Shown: positions 10,790 to 20,697 of the stretch, one piece after another
How positions within the stretch are numbered: position 1 is the stretch's first letter
Layout of the letters: each line of letters starts with the position of its first letter
Source: Paralithodes platypus
Lineage: Eukaryota > Arthropoda > Malacostraca > Decapoda > Lithodidae
Direction of reading: 5' to 3'
Length of the DNA: 64,000 bases
NCBI GenBank assembly: GCA_032716605.1
Contig: CM064580.1
Coordinates: forward strand, 31,508,728 to 31,572,727
Notes under the pieces: generated by a model
Database searches by the model: none
What the model saw: only the letters and a program-made list of their open reading frames with translations
What the model was told of the DNA's origin: nothing
Made by a program: the position numbers and the translations under genes

Positions 10790-12123
10790 ATGGTGTGTAA
10801 CAAGGCAGAGTTGGGTAAGACTTCGCGTGAGGCAAGAGCTGTAGCGAGAGCCACTAAGGCAGTAGAGCCTACTAGCCGGGGTAATGTCTTATTACAAAAC
10901 CATCTTGATGCATTGACGCCCGGGGACATTAGTGAGCAGCAGCTGCAAGACGCTAGCCTAGCTCGTTATAGCAATGGTGCCATAGAGTTGGAGGAAGATG
11001 GGGATGCGACGCCGGGAGATTTCTTTTGGCTCAACAGGATATTGTACCGCAGATTTCTAGACCCCAAATCGAAGTGTGAGGGCGGTGCGAGGGTAATAGA
11101 CCAGGTGGTTGTTCCAAATAAGTATAGAGAGTCCTTATTGTGTCTGGCGTATGATGTGCCGGTGGCGGGTCATTTGGGGGTAACAAAAACATTGGCGGCA
11201 TTGGGCAGGGTTTTCTGGTGGCCTGGGGTCAAGGCTGATGTCTGTGCATGGGTGGCTGGGGGTGCGACCTGCCAGACAACGGGGAAGCCTAACCAGACAA
11301 TCCCGAAGGCACCTTTGTTTCCCATACCTGTCACCGGGCCTCCGTTCAGCAAAGTTGTAGTAGATTTGGTTGGCCCTTTCCCGCCTACTAGTAGTGGCAA
11401 TAAATTCCTGTTGACAATCATGGATGTGGCTACGAGATACCCGGACGCATACCCCATGAGAAACGGCTCGGCAAAGGCAGTTGTTAAAAACTTATTATTG
11501 TTCTGTTCCCGTTATGGATTTCCACGTGAGGTGCAGTCAGACCAGGGGAGCAATTTTACATCCAAATTGTTCAAGCAAACCCTTCAGTTGCACGGTATAT
11601 GTTTCTGTAGTGTCGTCAGCCTACCATCCCGAGAGTCAGGGAGTCTTGGAGCGGTGGCCACTCGACCCTGAAGAGTATGCTACGCTGTTACTGTGCAGAA
11701 CATGACACTGATTGGGATTTGGGTCTGCCGTATGTTCTGTTCGCTGCACGTGAAGTCCCAGGAGAGAGCCTGGGGTTCAGTCCAAATCAACTAGTCTTTG
11801 GCCATAATGTGAGAGGACCTTTAAGTATGGGGAAAGAGATCTGGGAGGGCGAAGAGAAGCCGGGGTCTGTACTTAAATATGTCCTTGAGAGCCGGGAGAG
11901 ACTTATAGGTTGCATGGCAGCGGCAGGTAATAACTTGGTTAATGCACAGGCGGTCATGAAGCACCAGTATGACGCCAAGGTGAAGCTTCGGGAGTTTTCG
12001 GTGGGTCAGGATGTAATGTTGCTTTTACCTTTGCCTGGACACCCCCTTTCTGCCAAGTTCATTGGGCCGTATGTGGTGGCTAAGAAACTGTCCGACCTTG
12101 ATTATCTCGTTGCAACACACTGA
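10790..12123 (+). pseudogene. pol: Element 1 integrase (DDE, GPY/F module)
   Basis: Integrase that would insert the cDNA into nuclear DNA. It is in three reading frames. Frame one (10790 to about 11610) has the zinc-binding region with conserved His (Ala-Gly-His-Leu-Gly-Val) and a partly degraded Cys pair (one expected Cys is missing before Cys-Gln-Thr-Thr-Gly), then catalytic Asp192 (in Val-Asp-Leu-Val-Gly-Pro-Phe) and Asp251 (in Gln-Ser-Asp-Gln-Gly). Frame two holds the Tyr-His-Pro...Leu-Glu-Arg block with the catalytic Glu. Frame three (11677-12123) continues to the C-terminal Gly-Pro-Tyr module at about 12064. The module runs across another shift near 12115 into the RT frame, so integrase is fused directly upstream of RT. 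Confidence 0.92.
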
Positions 12124-13729
12124 CCGTAGGAAAAAACATCAGTTATGTCATGTTAACCTCATGAAAGAGTATGTGAGACGCCCCTCAGAGCCTCTCACTG
12201 TCCCTGTGCTGGCCTGCAGCGGCCAGGGTGGAGAAGGAGGTGGGGACAGTCATGCTGCTGAGGAGGATAGCTGGGACTGTGTCATTTCCGCGGAACAGTG
12301 GGCGGGGAATACTGAACAAGAGGCTAGGCAAGCTGTAAGTCACCTGCCTGAGCACCAGGGTGCTGCTGTCCTAGGCCTGTTCAGGTCATACCCCTCTGTT
12401 TTCGCCGAACACCCAGGTCTCACTACTCAGGTAACGCACGACGTGGACGTCGGTGATAATGTGCCCTTCAAGTCAGTGCCCTACCGTGTGCCCCCGGTAA
12501 AGTTGCCAGCTTTACGGGAGGAGTTAAAGTACATGGTTGAGAGAGGGATGATCACTGAAGGTTATGTGAAGTGGACATCACCCGTCACGTTGCAGCCAAA
12601 ACCTGACGGCAAGGTGCGGTTCTGCATAGATTTTCGTAGGCTAAATGGCTTGACCACTACCAACCCTTACCCTTTGCCTCGAGTTGACGACAGCGTGGAC
12701 AAGATAGGGAATGCAAAGTACCTTACTAAAATTGATCTTGTAAAAGGCTCCTGGCATGTACCCCTGTCGTACCGAGGTAAGCAAGTTTGTGGTTTTGTGG
12801 TAGATAGCAAGACCTACCAATGCAACGTAATGCCTTATGGGCTTAAGAACGCACCTGCCACGTTTCAGAACCTGATGAACGATATTTGTGACGAAATCCC
12901 TAACTGCACGGTCTACCTTGATGACGTGATAGTGTATGATGACGATTTTGAAAATCACCTAAGGCACTTAGAGACCCTGTTTGGGAAGTTGCACGATGCT
13001 GGGCTGGTGGTGAACCTGAGGAAGTGCGAGTTTGTAAAGGCTACTGTGCAGTATCTTGGCTTTGTGGTCGGGTTAGGCCGGGTGTGCCCCCCCCTGAGCA
13101 AGATACAGGCTATCAATATGTTTCCCAGGCCCACCACTAAGCGCCAGGTCATGCGGTTCCTAGGTATGATAGGCTATTATAGGCGCTTCATCCGGGGATA
13201 CTCTACTGTCTTAGCACCGTTAACTGATCTACTGTCGAAGTCAGTGAAGTTCTGTTGGGCTGCGGAGTGTCAGAGGGCTTTCGACCTAGTCAAGCACCTG
13301 CTGTGTACAAATCCGATTTTGAGGGCCCCAGACTTCTCCAGGAGTTTTCAGCTGGTGACTGATGCCAGCGGTGTGGGTGCCGGGGCAGTGTTACTGCAGA
13401 CTGATTCCGAGGGCTTGGAACACCCAGTGAGCTTCTTTTCTCGCAAGTTTAATTCGGCACAAAGGAATTACTCGACTATAGAGAAGGAGCTTCTGGCTAT
13501 CGTTTTGTCGCTCAAACATTTCGAAGTTTATGTTCCAGCCTACGGCCCGGTAGTGACGATTTATACGGACCATCATCCCTTGAAATTCCTAAATCAATTT
13601 CACAATCGGAATATGCGGTTGACCAGGTGGTCCCTAATGCTCCAAGAGTATAATCTCAACATTCAGCATATTGCCGGGAGTGAGAACGTGATAGCAGATT
13701 GTCTATCAAGGGTTGATGATCCAAGATAG
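12062..13729 (+). CDS. pol: Element 1 reverse transcriptase and RNase H
   Basis: Open frame of 555 codons with no internal damage; the annotated first codon is only where the frame happens to be open, since the protein would be a continuation of integrase. The first ~40 residues are the end of the integrase GPY/F region (His-Val-Asn-Leu-Met-Lys). RT follows: Arg-Phe-Cys-Ile-Asp-Phe-Arg, Lys-Ile-Asp-Leu, Asn-Ala-Pro-Ala-Thr-Phe-Gln, and the catalytic Tyr-Leu-Asp-Asp at residues 285-288. RNase H follows with Asp434 (Thr-Asp-Ala-Ser), Glu474/476 (Glu-Lys-Glu-Leu-Leu), Asp503 (Thr-Asp-His-His) and a final Ala-Asp-Cys-Leu-Ser-Arg. The frame ends at TAG 13727-13729 with no integrase downstream; only 3' UTR and LTR follow. 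Confidence 0.96.
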   Translation: MGRMWWLRNCPTLIISLQHTDRRKKHQLCHVNLMKEYVRRPSEPLTVPVLACSGQGGEGGGDSHAAEEDSWDCVISAEQWAGNTEQEARQAVSHLPEHQGAAVLGLFRSYPSVFAEHPGLTTQVTHDVDVGDNVPFKSVPYRVPPVKLPALREELKYMVERGMITEGYVKWTSPVTLQPKPDGKVRFCIDFRRLNGLTTTNPYPLPRVDDSVDKIGNAKYLTKIDLVKGSWHVPLSYRGKQVCGFVVDSKTYQCNVMPYGLKNAPATFQNLMNDICDEIPNCTVYLDDVIVYDDDFENHLRHLETLFGKLHDAGLVVNLRKCEFVKATVQYLGFVVGLGRVCPPLSKIQAINMFPRPTTKRQVMRFLGMIGYYRRFIRGYSTVLAPLTDLLSKSVKFCWAAECQRAFDLVKHLLCTNPILRAPDFSRSFQLVTDASGVGAGAVLLQTDSEGLEHPVSFFSRKFNSAQRNYSTIEKELLAIVLSLKHFEVYVPAYGPVVTIYTDHHPLKFLNQFHNRNMRLTRWSLMLQEYNLNIQHIAGSENVIADCLSRVDDPR

Positions 13730-14016
13730 TCGTGCACAGTGTTTGGGTTGAGCAGGAGTAAAATTAGGCTATCATAACGCCGTCCAAAAAGATTATAAAA
13801 CAATAAAATAAACGAGAAAACTCTTTCTTTTTTTTAGTTTTGTAAGTCTTTATTGTTGTAGCATGATGCATGCGATATTGTGTTTTATGTATAATTCACA
13901 CTTCAGTTGTTGTGCACCTTTTGCAATTAGTGGCAGCTAAGGGTAGCAGGTCGGTTGGTTGCCTGTCAGATTTTGATAATGCTTCTAAGGTCGATTATCT
14001 AAAATCTTGGGGGGGC
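13730..14016 (+). other. Element 1 3' UTR and polypurine tract
   Basis: Non-coding 3' region. Seven G at 14009-14015 plus C form the polypurine tract directly before the LTR start TGTGACG. The last 150 bp (13867-14016) recur at 6345-6498. Confidence 0.85.
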
Positions 14017-15823
14017 TGTGACGCACCCCAGTGCTTTGCAACGCAACCTGATTGTACTCCTTGGTACTCGACTGTACCGCCCGTGATCTGGCTACCGTCA
14101 GCCGCAATGTATATTGAGTGTGACAACTTATAACTATTTCTTCGTATCTCTGCAAAGGTCTCGTCATGTGCTAACCAGTGGTGGGTTTTGTTTTAAGCCA
14201 TGTCGAGACCTTCCATTTAATATGTAGTATCAATAGAGAAGTGATAGATAACAATGGTAGTTCAGAGAGAGGAGGAGAGAGGTTTCAGAGCAAGAGGGTA
14301 GCAACGCGCCACGCTGCCGGCCGGGTGGGTTGCCAGACATATGGACTGGTTGGCAGCCCTGCGCTTATAGCTAGGCGCGACAGGGTTGGTAGTCCATTGT
14401 TGCCTGCCTACGCTGCCTGGGCTGGGCCCATGTTGTCATACAGCACACTGCCTGGAGGCTGGCTGCGTGTTCCATGACCAGGTTATCTAGAACCTTTGAG
14501 ATTCTAACATCCCTTGCCCTCTCTCCCAACTTCTCACTGTTGCACTCTTTCTCTCTGACGACATTACTCTCATTTCATTCTTCTTTCTATTTAAATGCAT
14601 AACCTTCCCTTGAGGTCCTAAAGGAGTTTCAGCACTAACCTCTCGTATTACTCTTAGGACAAGCATATACTTACATGTATTAAATTTAAGGGGTTAATGT
14701 GAACAGCGATCTTCTTGATGAGGATAGTTGGTGAACGTTCTACATGTTCACGAGTTATATGCCCCGCTCATCATCCCATTTGTGACTAGACTGGTGCCAT
14801 GTGTAAGAGCCCGACCCTGCCCAGGAGTTGTCTGTAGAGGGACAAGGACTTAGCCTTGATTTGCATACCGAGCCAGGAGCGAGTGTAGTACCCAAGACTA
14901 CAGCTCGCTCGTAGTGCCGGTATAGTAGAGTAACGTAATTTATCTGTCCTTGTGTTCTCTACAGTCTTCTCCTGGGTTCTCCTCGCTTTCGGTGCTGGGA
15001 CTCGTTGTTCCTGTGACTTGGCCTGCTAGCTAGAACACATGGGGATGATGAGTGGGATATATCTTTATTTTACTATGCATTGCAGCTCTCTTTAAGTATA
15101 TGTATGTAACCCTTTACAATACACATTACTCACACACAAGACAACACTATTAATACTTTCATGTATCAATTAACTGCACTGTCGTTTTGCTGCTGTGTCC
15201 GGAGTTCTGTTGCGTAGGGCGCATACGGACTCGGAGGGGAGACAGAGTGAGAGAAGCGAAGCAGCCTATGCGGTAGTAGGCTACCGGCGCAGTACTGTTG
15301 CCTGCAACCTTTTAGTTATTCCAAGTATAGATTCATTATTATAATAAGTGACTATTATTTATGTTCCTCCCATGTGTATTATTAGGTATCTACTGGATCA
15401 TGAACATCTTGTATGCTACATGCTAGTGCATGTTAGTAGGGGACAGTTATTGTAGTGCACGCGCTTTCAAGTAGGCGTGTACATTTGTCATTTAGCATTT
15501 CACTGTCATACCTTTAGCCTGCTTCTATTCTACATTATTAGAGGCTTAATATTAACGTAGTTTCTTGAGTATTGCATTTCTTTAGTAATAACGTAACCTA
15601 TAAATGTCTGAGGGAGTTTAGCCTCATAGCCTACCCCTGTTGTACACTTTCGCCGAGTTAAGGTACCTCGTTACCGTAGACGATAACTCTGTAGGGCGTT
15701 GGTGCTTTTGTTGTCTGGAGCATATAGTATTTGGGACTGGAATCGAGCGTGTCGTTGTCACTTAAGCCATTTCTGTCCTACGATCAAGAATCCCGAATAT
15801 GTATTGCCGATCCAGCCGTAACA
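14017..15823 (+). repeat. Element 1 3' LTR
   Basis: 1807 bp, TGTGACG...CGTAACA, matching 6499-8300. After the LTR comes an AT run, so a target-site duplication cannot be judged, and the left flank of the element is not an original insertion site. Confidence 0.92.
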
Positions 15824-15855
15824 ATATATATATACAGTATATATACAGTATATTG
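15824..15855. repeat. AT-rich spacer between two elements
   Basis: 32 bp of TATA/CAGTATAT simple sequence lies between the 3' end of element 1 (+) and the terminus of element 2 (-). The two elements are tail to tail. Confidence 0.7.
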
Positions 15856-16774
15856 TCACGGCCCTACAGTGTTGAACCCAAGAGATTACAATTCAAACAC
15901 CGGCAACACGCTATCTAACTACATAATATTATTTTTTTAAATGCTTATTAATACAACAATGAAGAAAATAATGGTATCAAACACCACAAATTTTCGCATT
16001 AATTAAATTATTATTAACTAGGGTAAACGAACAGTTTGATAAGCACAATAATTCAGTTAATCAAAGCAATGATCTTTGATACAAGACACCAGAAGAAACA
16101 CCTGAGTAGCAATGAATAAGAATTGATTAAACACCGAATGAAAGCTTTAAATGAATGCACTCGTTACAAGGGATTACCGCTCAAAGAGGACATTGAAGAC
16201 ATACGGTTAATCAACACTTAGCACGCTGAATATAAACTGGGAATCACACTTATTACACTGAATATAAACTGAGAATCACAACTCAATCACAGACCAACAT
16301 ACGACACCATATAATATCACCACGGTGTAACACATAAACACCACTCACGGACATTTAATTAACATTGATTGACAGACTACCGTGTTTAGATAATTATCGC
16401 CAGATAACGCTCGCCCGATGTTTGTACTCAAGAACACGAATCAGTGTCCACTAAACAAACACATAAACACACACCAACATAACCACGTCAACATAAACAC
16501 ACACCAACATGAACACATACCAAGTATATAGAGCACCACACACACACTTGGGCTCGTTACACATACATAATAGTATATAATTGCTGTCTCATCTCCCTTC
16601 CAAAGGACACCAAACAATACACTCACCTAAGTGTCTTAACTCACGAAATTAGAAGACATCCAAACACAACACACAAGGGTGGACCCAGAACGGAGCGAGG
16701 GGGACTCTCTCCACCTCCGTCCTCTGCCAAGCTCAGGACAGCACCGATTCTGTACTCTTATTTCCTAACAGACA
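15856..16774 (-). repeat. Candidate 3' LTR of element 2
   Basis: The outer end, read on the minus strand, is GGGCCGTGACA, a plausible LTR 3' terminus (compare CGTAACA of element 1). The inner boundary is inferred from TGTCTG at 16774-16769, preceded by a purine-rich tract (16784-16775, AGGAAGGAGA). No second copy is in the window, so the inner edge is uncertain. There are only short chance frames inside. Confidence 0.45.
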
Positions 16775-17430
16775 TCTCCTTCCTAACCTCTAACTTCCGG
16801 CAAGCAAATGGAGTCACACGAGTCTTTTAACAGAGTTACACGGACTCCTTATCATGTCCCTCATGTCGTGGGAAGCAGCTCCAATATGTCAATACACCCC
16901 TACACTTTCCTTTTCTCACGGGTCCACTCGGTGTTGTCTACCCGAGACCATGTTTGTTTGTTTGCGTAGATTAGGGCTGAGTCACTCTCTGCTCTCCTCC
17001 CCTGTCTCCTCGGCTATCATCACACCCTTCCCCTGGTTTTTCTATGAGAGTGACGGTGAAGGACCATTCACTCTGGCATGGCTCTCTGAGGTTGCGTTGC
17101 AGCTCGTCGTTGACCTCCTGGCGCATCACCTTGCCTCTCTCAGGGTTGACTCGGCACGGCCGCAGCTTGACAGGCTCAGCATCTGCCACGCCTACGTCAC
17201 ATTCCATCACCATCGTCCGGCTCGGAGCATTCCGGAAGACAGCCTCCAACATCTCACCATCCTCTGCAACACCATCAGCAGCCACAGGATCACCCATGTC
17301 TTCCTTCACTGACATGTGTCCAGCCAAACTATGACCAAGCGCCAGACTTGTGACCTCCTTCCGGTACTCCTTGGGCACAATCACTTGTTCCACCGTTCTC
17401 CAATCCCTACCCTCTGCTACACAATCAAGA

Positions 17431-17520
17431 GGAACATTTTCGTGCATAGGCACCTCATTAATCACACCACACATTGGAACATTTTCGTGCATAGGCACCT
17501 CATTAATCACACCGCACATT
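17431..17520. repeat. 45 bp tandem duplication in element 2 linker
   Basis: Two copies (17431-17475, 17476-17520) differing at a single base. On the minus strand they encode a 15-residue repeat including Cys-Gly-Val-Ile-Asn-Glu-Val-Pro. Confidence 0.93.
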
Positions 17521-17673
17521 GAATCATTTTCTGCAGTCTCCTTCATTCTCTGCAACTCTGGATCAGTTTTCTGCAACTCTGACAACTTGGTTATATGGTG
17601 ATTAGTCAATGAGCTTACATCAGGTGTGCTCTCCTCACCTGAGACACATCCTCTCTCTCTCAAACCTTCATCT

Positions 17674-17895
17674 AACGAGAACAATTTATCTAGCCCCACC
17701 TCATTAGGACCCTCAAGTACACTTTGCACCCTTGCAACATCACTCTTTGCCAGCGAGAACAATTTCTCTAGTCCCAACTCATTAGGGCCATCTAGCACAC
17801 CTTGCACATTACTCTTTGCCAGCGAGAACAATTTATCTTGTCCCATCTCATTAGGGCCATCTAGCACACCTTGCACGCTTGCAGCATCACTCTTT
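17674..17895. repeat. Triplicated ~75 bp unit in element 2 linker
   Basis: Three diverged in-frame copies, each encoding on the minus strand a peptide like Val-Gln-Gly-Val-Leu-Asp-Gly-Pro-Asn-Glu followed by Lys-Leu-Phe-Ser-Leu. They lie between protease and integrase. Confidence 0.88.
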
Positions 17896-18142
17896 TTCGC
17901 CATTTCAACATTCATCCCATTATATTTGTGAGACATGGACCCGAACACAGTACAAACAGGAAATGCAGCTGGCACCTTCTTCAGCTCTCCTGTTGCAGCA
18001 CAATCAGTAGACCTGGAAACAATTATGGGAGAAACATTCACCTTCCTCCCTGCTAAATCATTTCCTAACACAAGATTAATCCCAGGCACTGGCAATTCAT
18101 TCATCAGTCCCACAGTCACCATTCCCATCACGAGCCCACTTC

Positions 18143-18463
18143 TCAGCTCCAAGTTTTTGGGTGGCACAGACAAACTGCCCCCACACCATGAATGAGGATG
18201 CTTTTACCCTCATACACAAATTTCTCCAGCTCCTTCGTTCTCATGAGCGTTTGGGCTGCACCTATATCACTCAAGATTTTCACAGGTTTAACTTCATCAT
18301 TCTTACGAACAGATCCATACGACAGAAAGGCAGCAAAGGTGTCATCCCTCTTTCTCTTCTCCTTCTCCTCCTCTTCCTCATTCACACAGACTTTCCCCAG
18401 GATGGACATCAGAGCTACAGCTTTAAAGTCCCTCATGTACACAGATTTACTGTTATCTGCCAT
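18143..18463 (-). pseudogene. pol: Element 2 protease N-terminal part
   Basis: Frame of 106 codons with the protease active-site region, but the motif reads Asp-Ile-Gly-Ala-Ala-Gln-Thr-Leu-Met instead of Asp-Thr/Ser-Gly-Ala. The conserved Thr/Ser is therefore lost and activity would be doubtful. It is preceded by a Glu/Lys-rich acidic-basic stretch. The frame is interrupted at about 18143-18173, where the next frame takes over, so a small indel splits protease. Confidence 0.8.
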
Positions 18464-18495
18464 AGGCCCATGCCCTTACGCCTCTGTTTAAGGAA

Positions 18496-18537
18496 ACAAT
18501 CACGTTCCACGTGATCAGCTTTATCACAATAGAAACA
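18496..18537 (-). pseudogene. gag: Element 2 CCHC zinc knuckle
   Basis: Minus-strand translation gives Cys-X2-Cys-X4-His-X4-Cys (Cys-Phe-Tyr-Cys ... His-Val-Glu-Arg-Asp-Cys), the nucleocapsid RNA-binding motif, lying between gag capsid and protease as expected. Confidence 0.85.
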
Positions 18538-18711
18538 CGTCACCTCTCTCCTTACTTCCCTCTTATTTCCAACAGTGGTAGGAGAACCAGGGGGCTGCCA
18601 TGGCTTTTCATTCCATTTTTGAGGTGGAATTTTCGGAGCCTGGTTGGTAACACTGTCAGTGGTCGGTGACCTTGATTACTCAGGGTAGCGGTAATTGTTT
18701 CCCCTACTGTT

Positions 18712-18966
18712 TTATGTATAGTGATTCCTAAACTGCAAACGGTAAGCTTCAGGCAATATTTCGTAGGCATGTAGAATAGTTTCCTTTACAGTCTCATAAT
18801 CGTCACTCTGATCCACGGAAAGAGCAGCGTAGTCAGCAAAAGCCTTTCCCTTTAACCCCCTTTGTAGCAAAAGAGCCCATTTCGCCCTTGGCCAGTCCAT
18901 GTTGCTCGCGACTGTTACACTGGCCAGCTTCCCAGAATGTACTCGTGACTCGCTAGCACTCGCCAC
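18712..18966 (-). pseudogene. gag: Element 2 gag capsid fragment (SCAN-like)
   Basis: 84-codon frame aligned by eye with the SCAN-like capsid of elements 1 and 3: Trp-Ala-Leu-Leu-Leu-Gln-Arg, Gly-Lys-Ala, Tyr-Glu-Thr-Val-Lys-Glu, Ala-Tyr-Glu, Pro-Glu-Ala-Tyr-Arg, Phe-Arg. The second half of the capsid with the Leu-Glu-Gln-Phe block is missing; between 18712 and 18540 the frame changes and much is deleted. No N-terminal gag domain is seen upstream. Confidence 0.8.
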
Positions 18967-19026
18967 GGCAGTGAAATGGGCTATAATAATCGTAGAATGA
19001 TATTCTTTCTTTCTTAGTATTCATGT

Positions 19027-19070
19027 TGTCACAGACAGATCAGTGTTTGCCTTTATTCTTGTCTGTGACA
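19027..19070. repeat. 44 bp palindrome with TGTCACAGACA arms
   Basis: A perfect 11 bp inverted repeat: TGTCACAGACA at 19027-19037 and its reverse complement at 19060-19070, with a 22 bp loop. It sits exactly at the junction between element 2 and the start of the element 3 LTR. The loop carries AATAAA on the minus strand. Confidence 0.9.
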
Positions 19071-20695
19071 CTTAGAAGTATTTTATATCCATGGTAGTGA
19101 TTATAACATGCAGCGCGTGAGAGAGAGAGAGAGAGTTGGAGGGGAGAGCGAAGAGGCAGTGTGTGTGCGTATGTACGTGTGCATTCCTCGCTCGGAGGGC
19201 CCGCCCGCTCGCTATTGGACGGTGGGCCTGGCATGGCATATGACGTCTGCTTGTCATGTGACGTAGCGGCCTGTGATTGGTCGCAGAGCCATCTGGTGGC
19301 CAGACTCAGTACTTCTCTCCTTCTCTCTCGTTAGAACATGGTATCGCGCGCTCGGCCCTACAAGCCCCTCGCATTCTGTCCCACATCTAACCCCCTTTAC
19401 TGCTGTTTCTCTCTCTGAACTTCTTCTTTCCAATACTTCTTTTCTTTATTCAATTACCCATCCCTTCTGGTTCTCGCTCTCGGCCAGTCGTATTACCAGC
19501 GCCTGTTCTCACATATATGTTTTGCACTAGCTTTAGAGTTTATTAGAATCATAGTCACATGGATTCATATTGTTGGGTGCCTCTAATTATTTGGTTGTTC
19601 TTTATTACTATTTAATGCTAGACAGTGGAGGGTATCTTTGGTCGTTGTCTGTGTTATGTATATGGCAAGTCAGAGACTGTACGACTTTGACGGAGCTAGG
19701 TAGTCTGTAGTACACCCTTGTGCATATTTTCCTTTGCGAGCTTAGCAGTATACAAGCGAAGGGCTTTTGCCTACTCTTGCTTGTATACTTGCTAACTCAT
19801 TTTGTTGACCTTTGAGGAATGTCAGGGTAAGACCAGATACTTGAGATCTGGACTTACCAAGAGAGCCTCCTAGTCACTTAATGTAAGATAAGGGAAATCT
19901 GTTCAGGGGAGACAGTAGGCTGCGAGCATTCTTGAGCTCTGCCTAGGCTCCCTGTACCTTTATGCTGCTGCTAGACTTTATTAGTAAGAAAGACAGCATT
20001 TTGTTTATTAACTTTAACCGCGTATGCTTTAGCAATTATTCACGTATTGTTTATGCCTAGGTTGATGCATAGTGCATAACCCAGTATGGCTGTTACTTTG
20101 GCTAAGGAAGTACTGTTTTTGAGTTGCTGTTGTTAGTGCTGTCACAGAGTTGTTGCACTCTCTTGTTTCCATATATATGTATCCTACTTTTTTGGTGTAT
20201 TTAAGATACACGCTTTGGTGTCCTGCCCCTGCATTATTCCTGTTCTATATTCGACGAGCATCTTAGAGCATCAGACGTTTTCAGAAGATTCCATATCTGT
20301 TTGCTGTAGGACTAGACTTCAAGTGTTTTCATAGAGCATTGAAGAGTTTTAGTGTTGAGTTCAGACTCACACTAAAGATAACGTAAGCATATAATCTTTT
20401 ATTAAATCTTGTCATAGTTTATTTAAGCATTGTTATTACTTGAGAGCTTTTTATTAACATAATTACTCTTGTTGTGAGTAGGCTTTGCCGTCACCGGAAG
20501 TCTTTGTAGAAGTGCACTTACCCCAGTTAATTGATACCCCGTTATCCAGTAGATTAACTCTGGAGGGTTTAAGTGTTTTGTTCACCGGCTTAATAGTTCG
20601 AGGGTTTGGAATTAGCGTACCGTTGTTGCAGATCTAGCCTATCTTGTAGTCCAATATTAAGTGCCCTTGTTTATTTCGTTCTGCCGGTCGTAACA
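19064..20695 (+). repeat. Element 3 5' LTR
   Basis: It ends CGTAACA at 20695, followed two bases later by the primer-binding site. It contains a GA run near 19119-19134. There is no second copy in the window to fix the left edge. Confidence 0.65.
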
Positions 20696-20697
20696 AA

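Larger units (their letters stand above)
6345..15823 (+). mobile_element. Element 1: Ty3/gypsy LTR retrotransposon, Gmr1-like domain order
   Basis: Seen directly: two LTRs (6499-8300 and 14017-15823), a primer-binding site, a polypurine tract, and internal coding regions in the order capsid (SCAN-like), CCHC knuckle, aspartic protease, integrase, reverse transcriptase, RNase H. In ordinary Ty3/gypsy elements integrase is last; integrase before RT is the arrangement known for the Gmr1-like group. The LTRs differ by scattered substitutions and small indels (for example 9 bp extra in the 3' LTR near 14408-14416), so insertion is fairly old. At least six frameshifts and one nonsense codon interrupt gag-pol, so this copy is defective. 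The range includes a 154 bp piece (6345-6498) that belongs to the 3' end of a second, lost copy. Confidence 0.93.
16971..18173 (-). pseudogene. pol: Element 2 pol remnant: protease C-terminus, linker, integrase zinc domain, RT N-terminus
   Basis: 400-codon frame. It starts inside protease: the block Leu-Val-Leu-Gly-Asn-Asp-Leu-Ala-Gly is near residues 35-43. A long linker follows with repeated units. Next is the start of integrase, with Ile-Val-Pro-Lys-Glu-Tyr-Arg and a His...His pair (Leu-Gly-His-Ser-Leu-Ala-Gly-His), after which the core is deleted. The frame resumes with an RT N-terminal block (Pro-Val-Lys-Leu-Arg-Pro...Val-Asn-Pro-Glu, then Val-Thr-Leu-Ile-Glu-Lys-Pro-Gly) and ends soon after, without Tyr-X-Asp-Asp. 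A clean in-frame deletion could give a non-autonomous element that keeps a long frame. The plus-strand frames over this region are shadows. Confidence 0.8.
15856..18990 (-). mobile_element. Element 2: internally deleted Gmr1-like LTR element
   Basis: On the minus strand, in 5' to 3' order: SCAN-like gag fragment (18966-18712), CCHC knuckle (18537-18496), protease (18463 to about 18000), a linker with tandem repeats, the integrase zinc-binding segment (17402-17302), the N-terminal part of RT (about 17200-17020), then a candidate polypurine tract and LTR (16784-15856). Integrase core, RT catalytic region and RNase H are missing. No 5' LTR is seen on the right; element 3 or a rearrangement begins near 19027-19064. 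The integrase segment again precedes RT. Confidence 0.8.

Noticed and set aside
10153..10929. Minus-strand frames over the element 1 protease and linker
   Set aside because: Antisense shadows rich in Pro, Ser and Arg without motifs; the plus strand has clear protease and integrase motifs.
6340..15828. Five-base target-site duplication ATACA/ATATA around element 1
   Set aside because: One mismatch, in simple AT sequence, and the left flank belongs to another element copy, so it is not informative.
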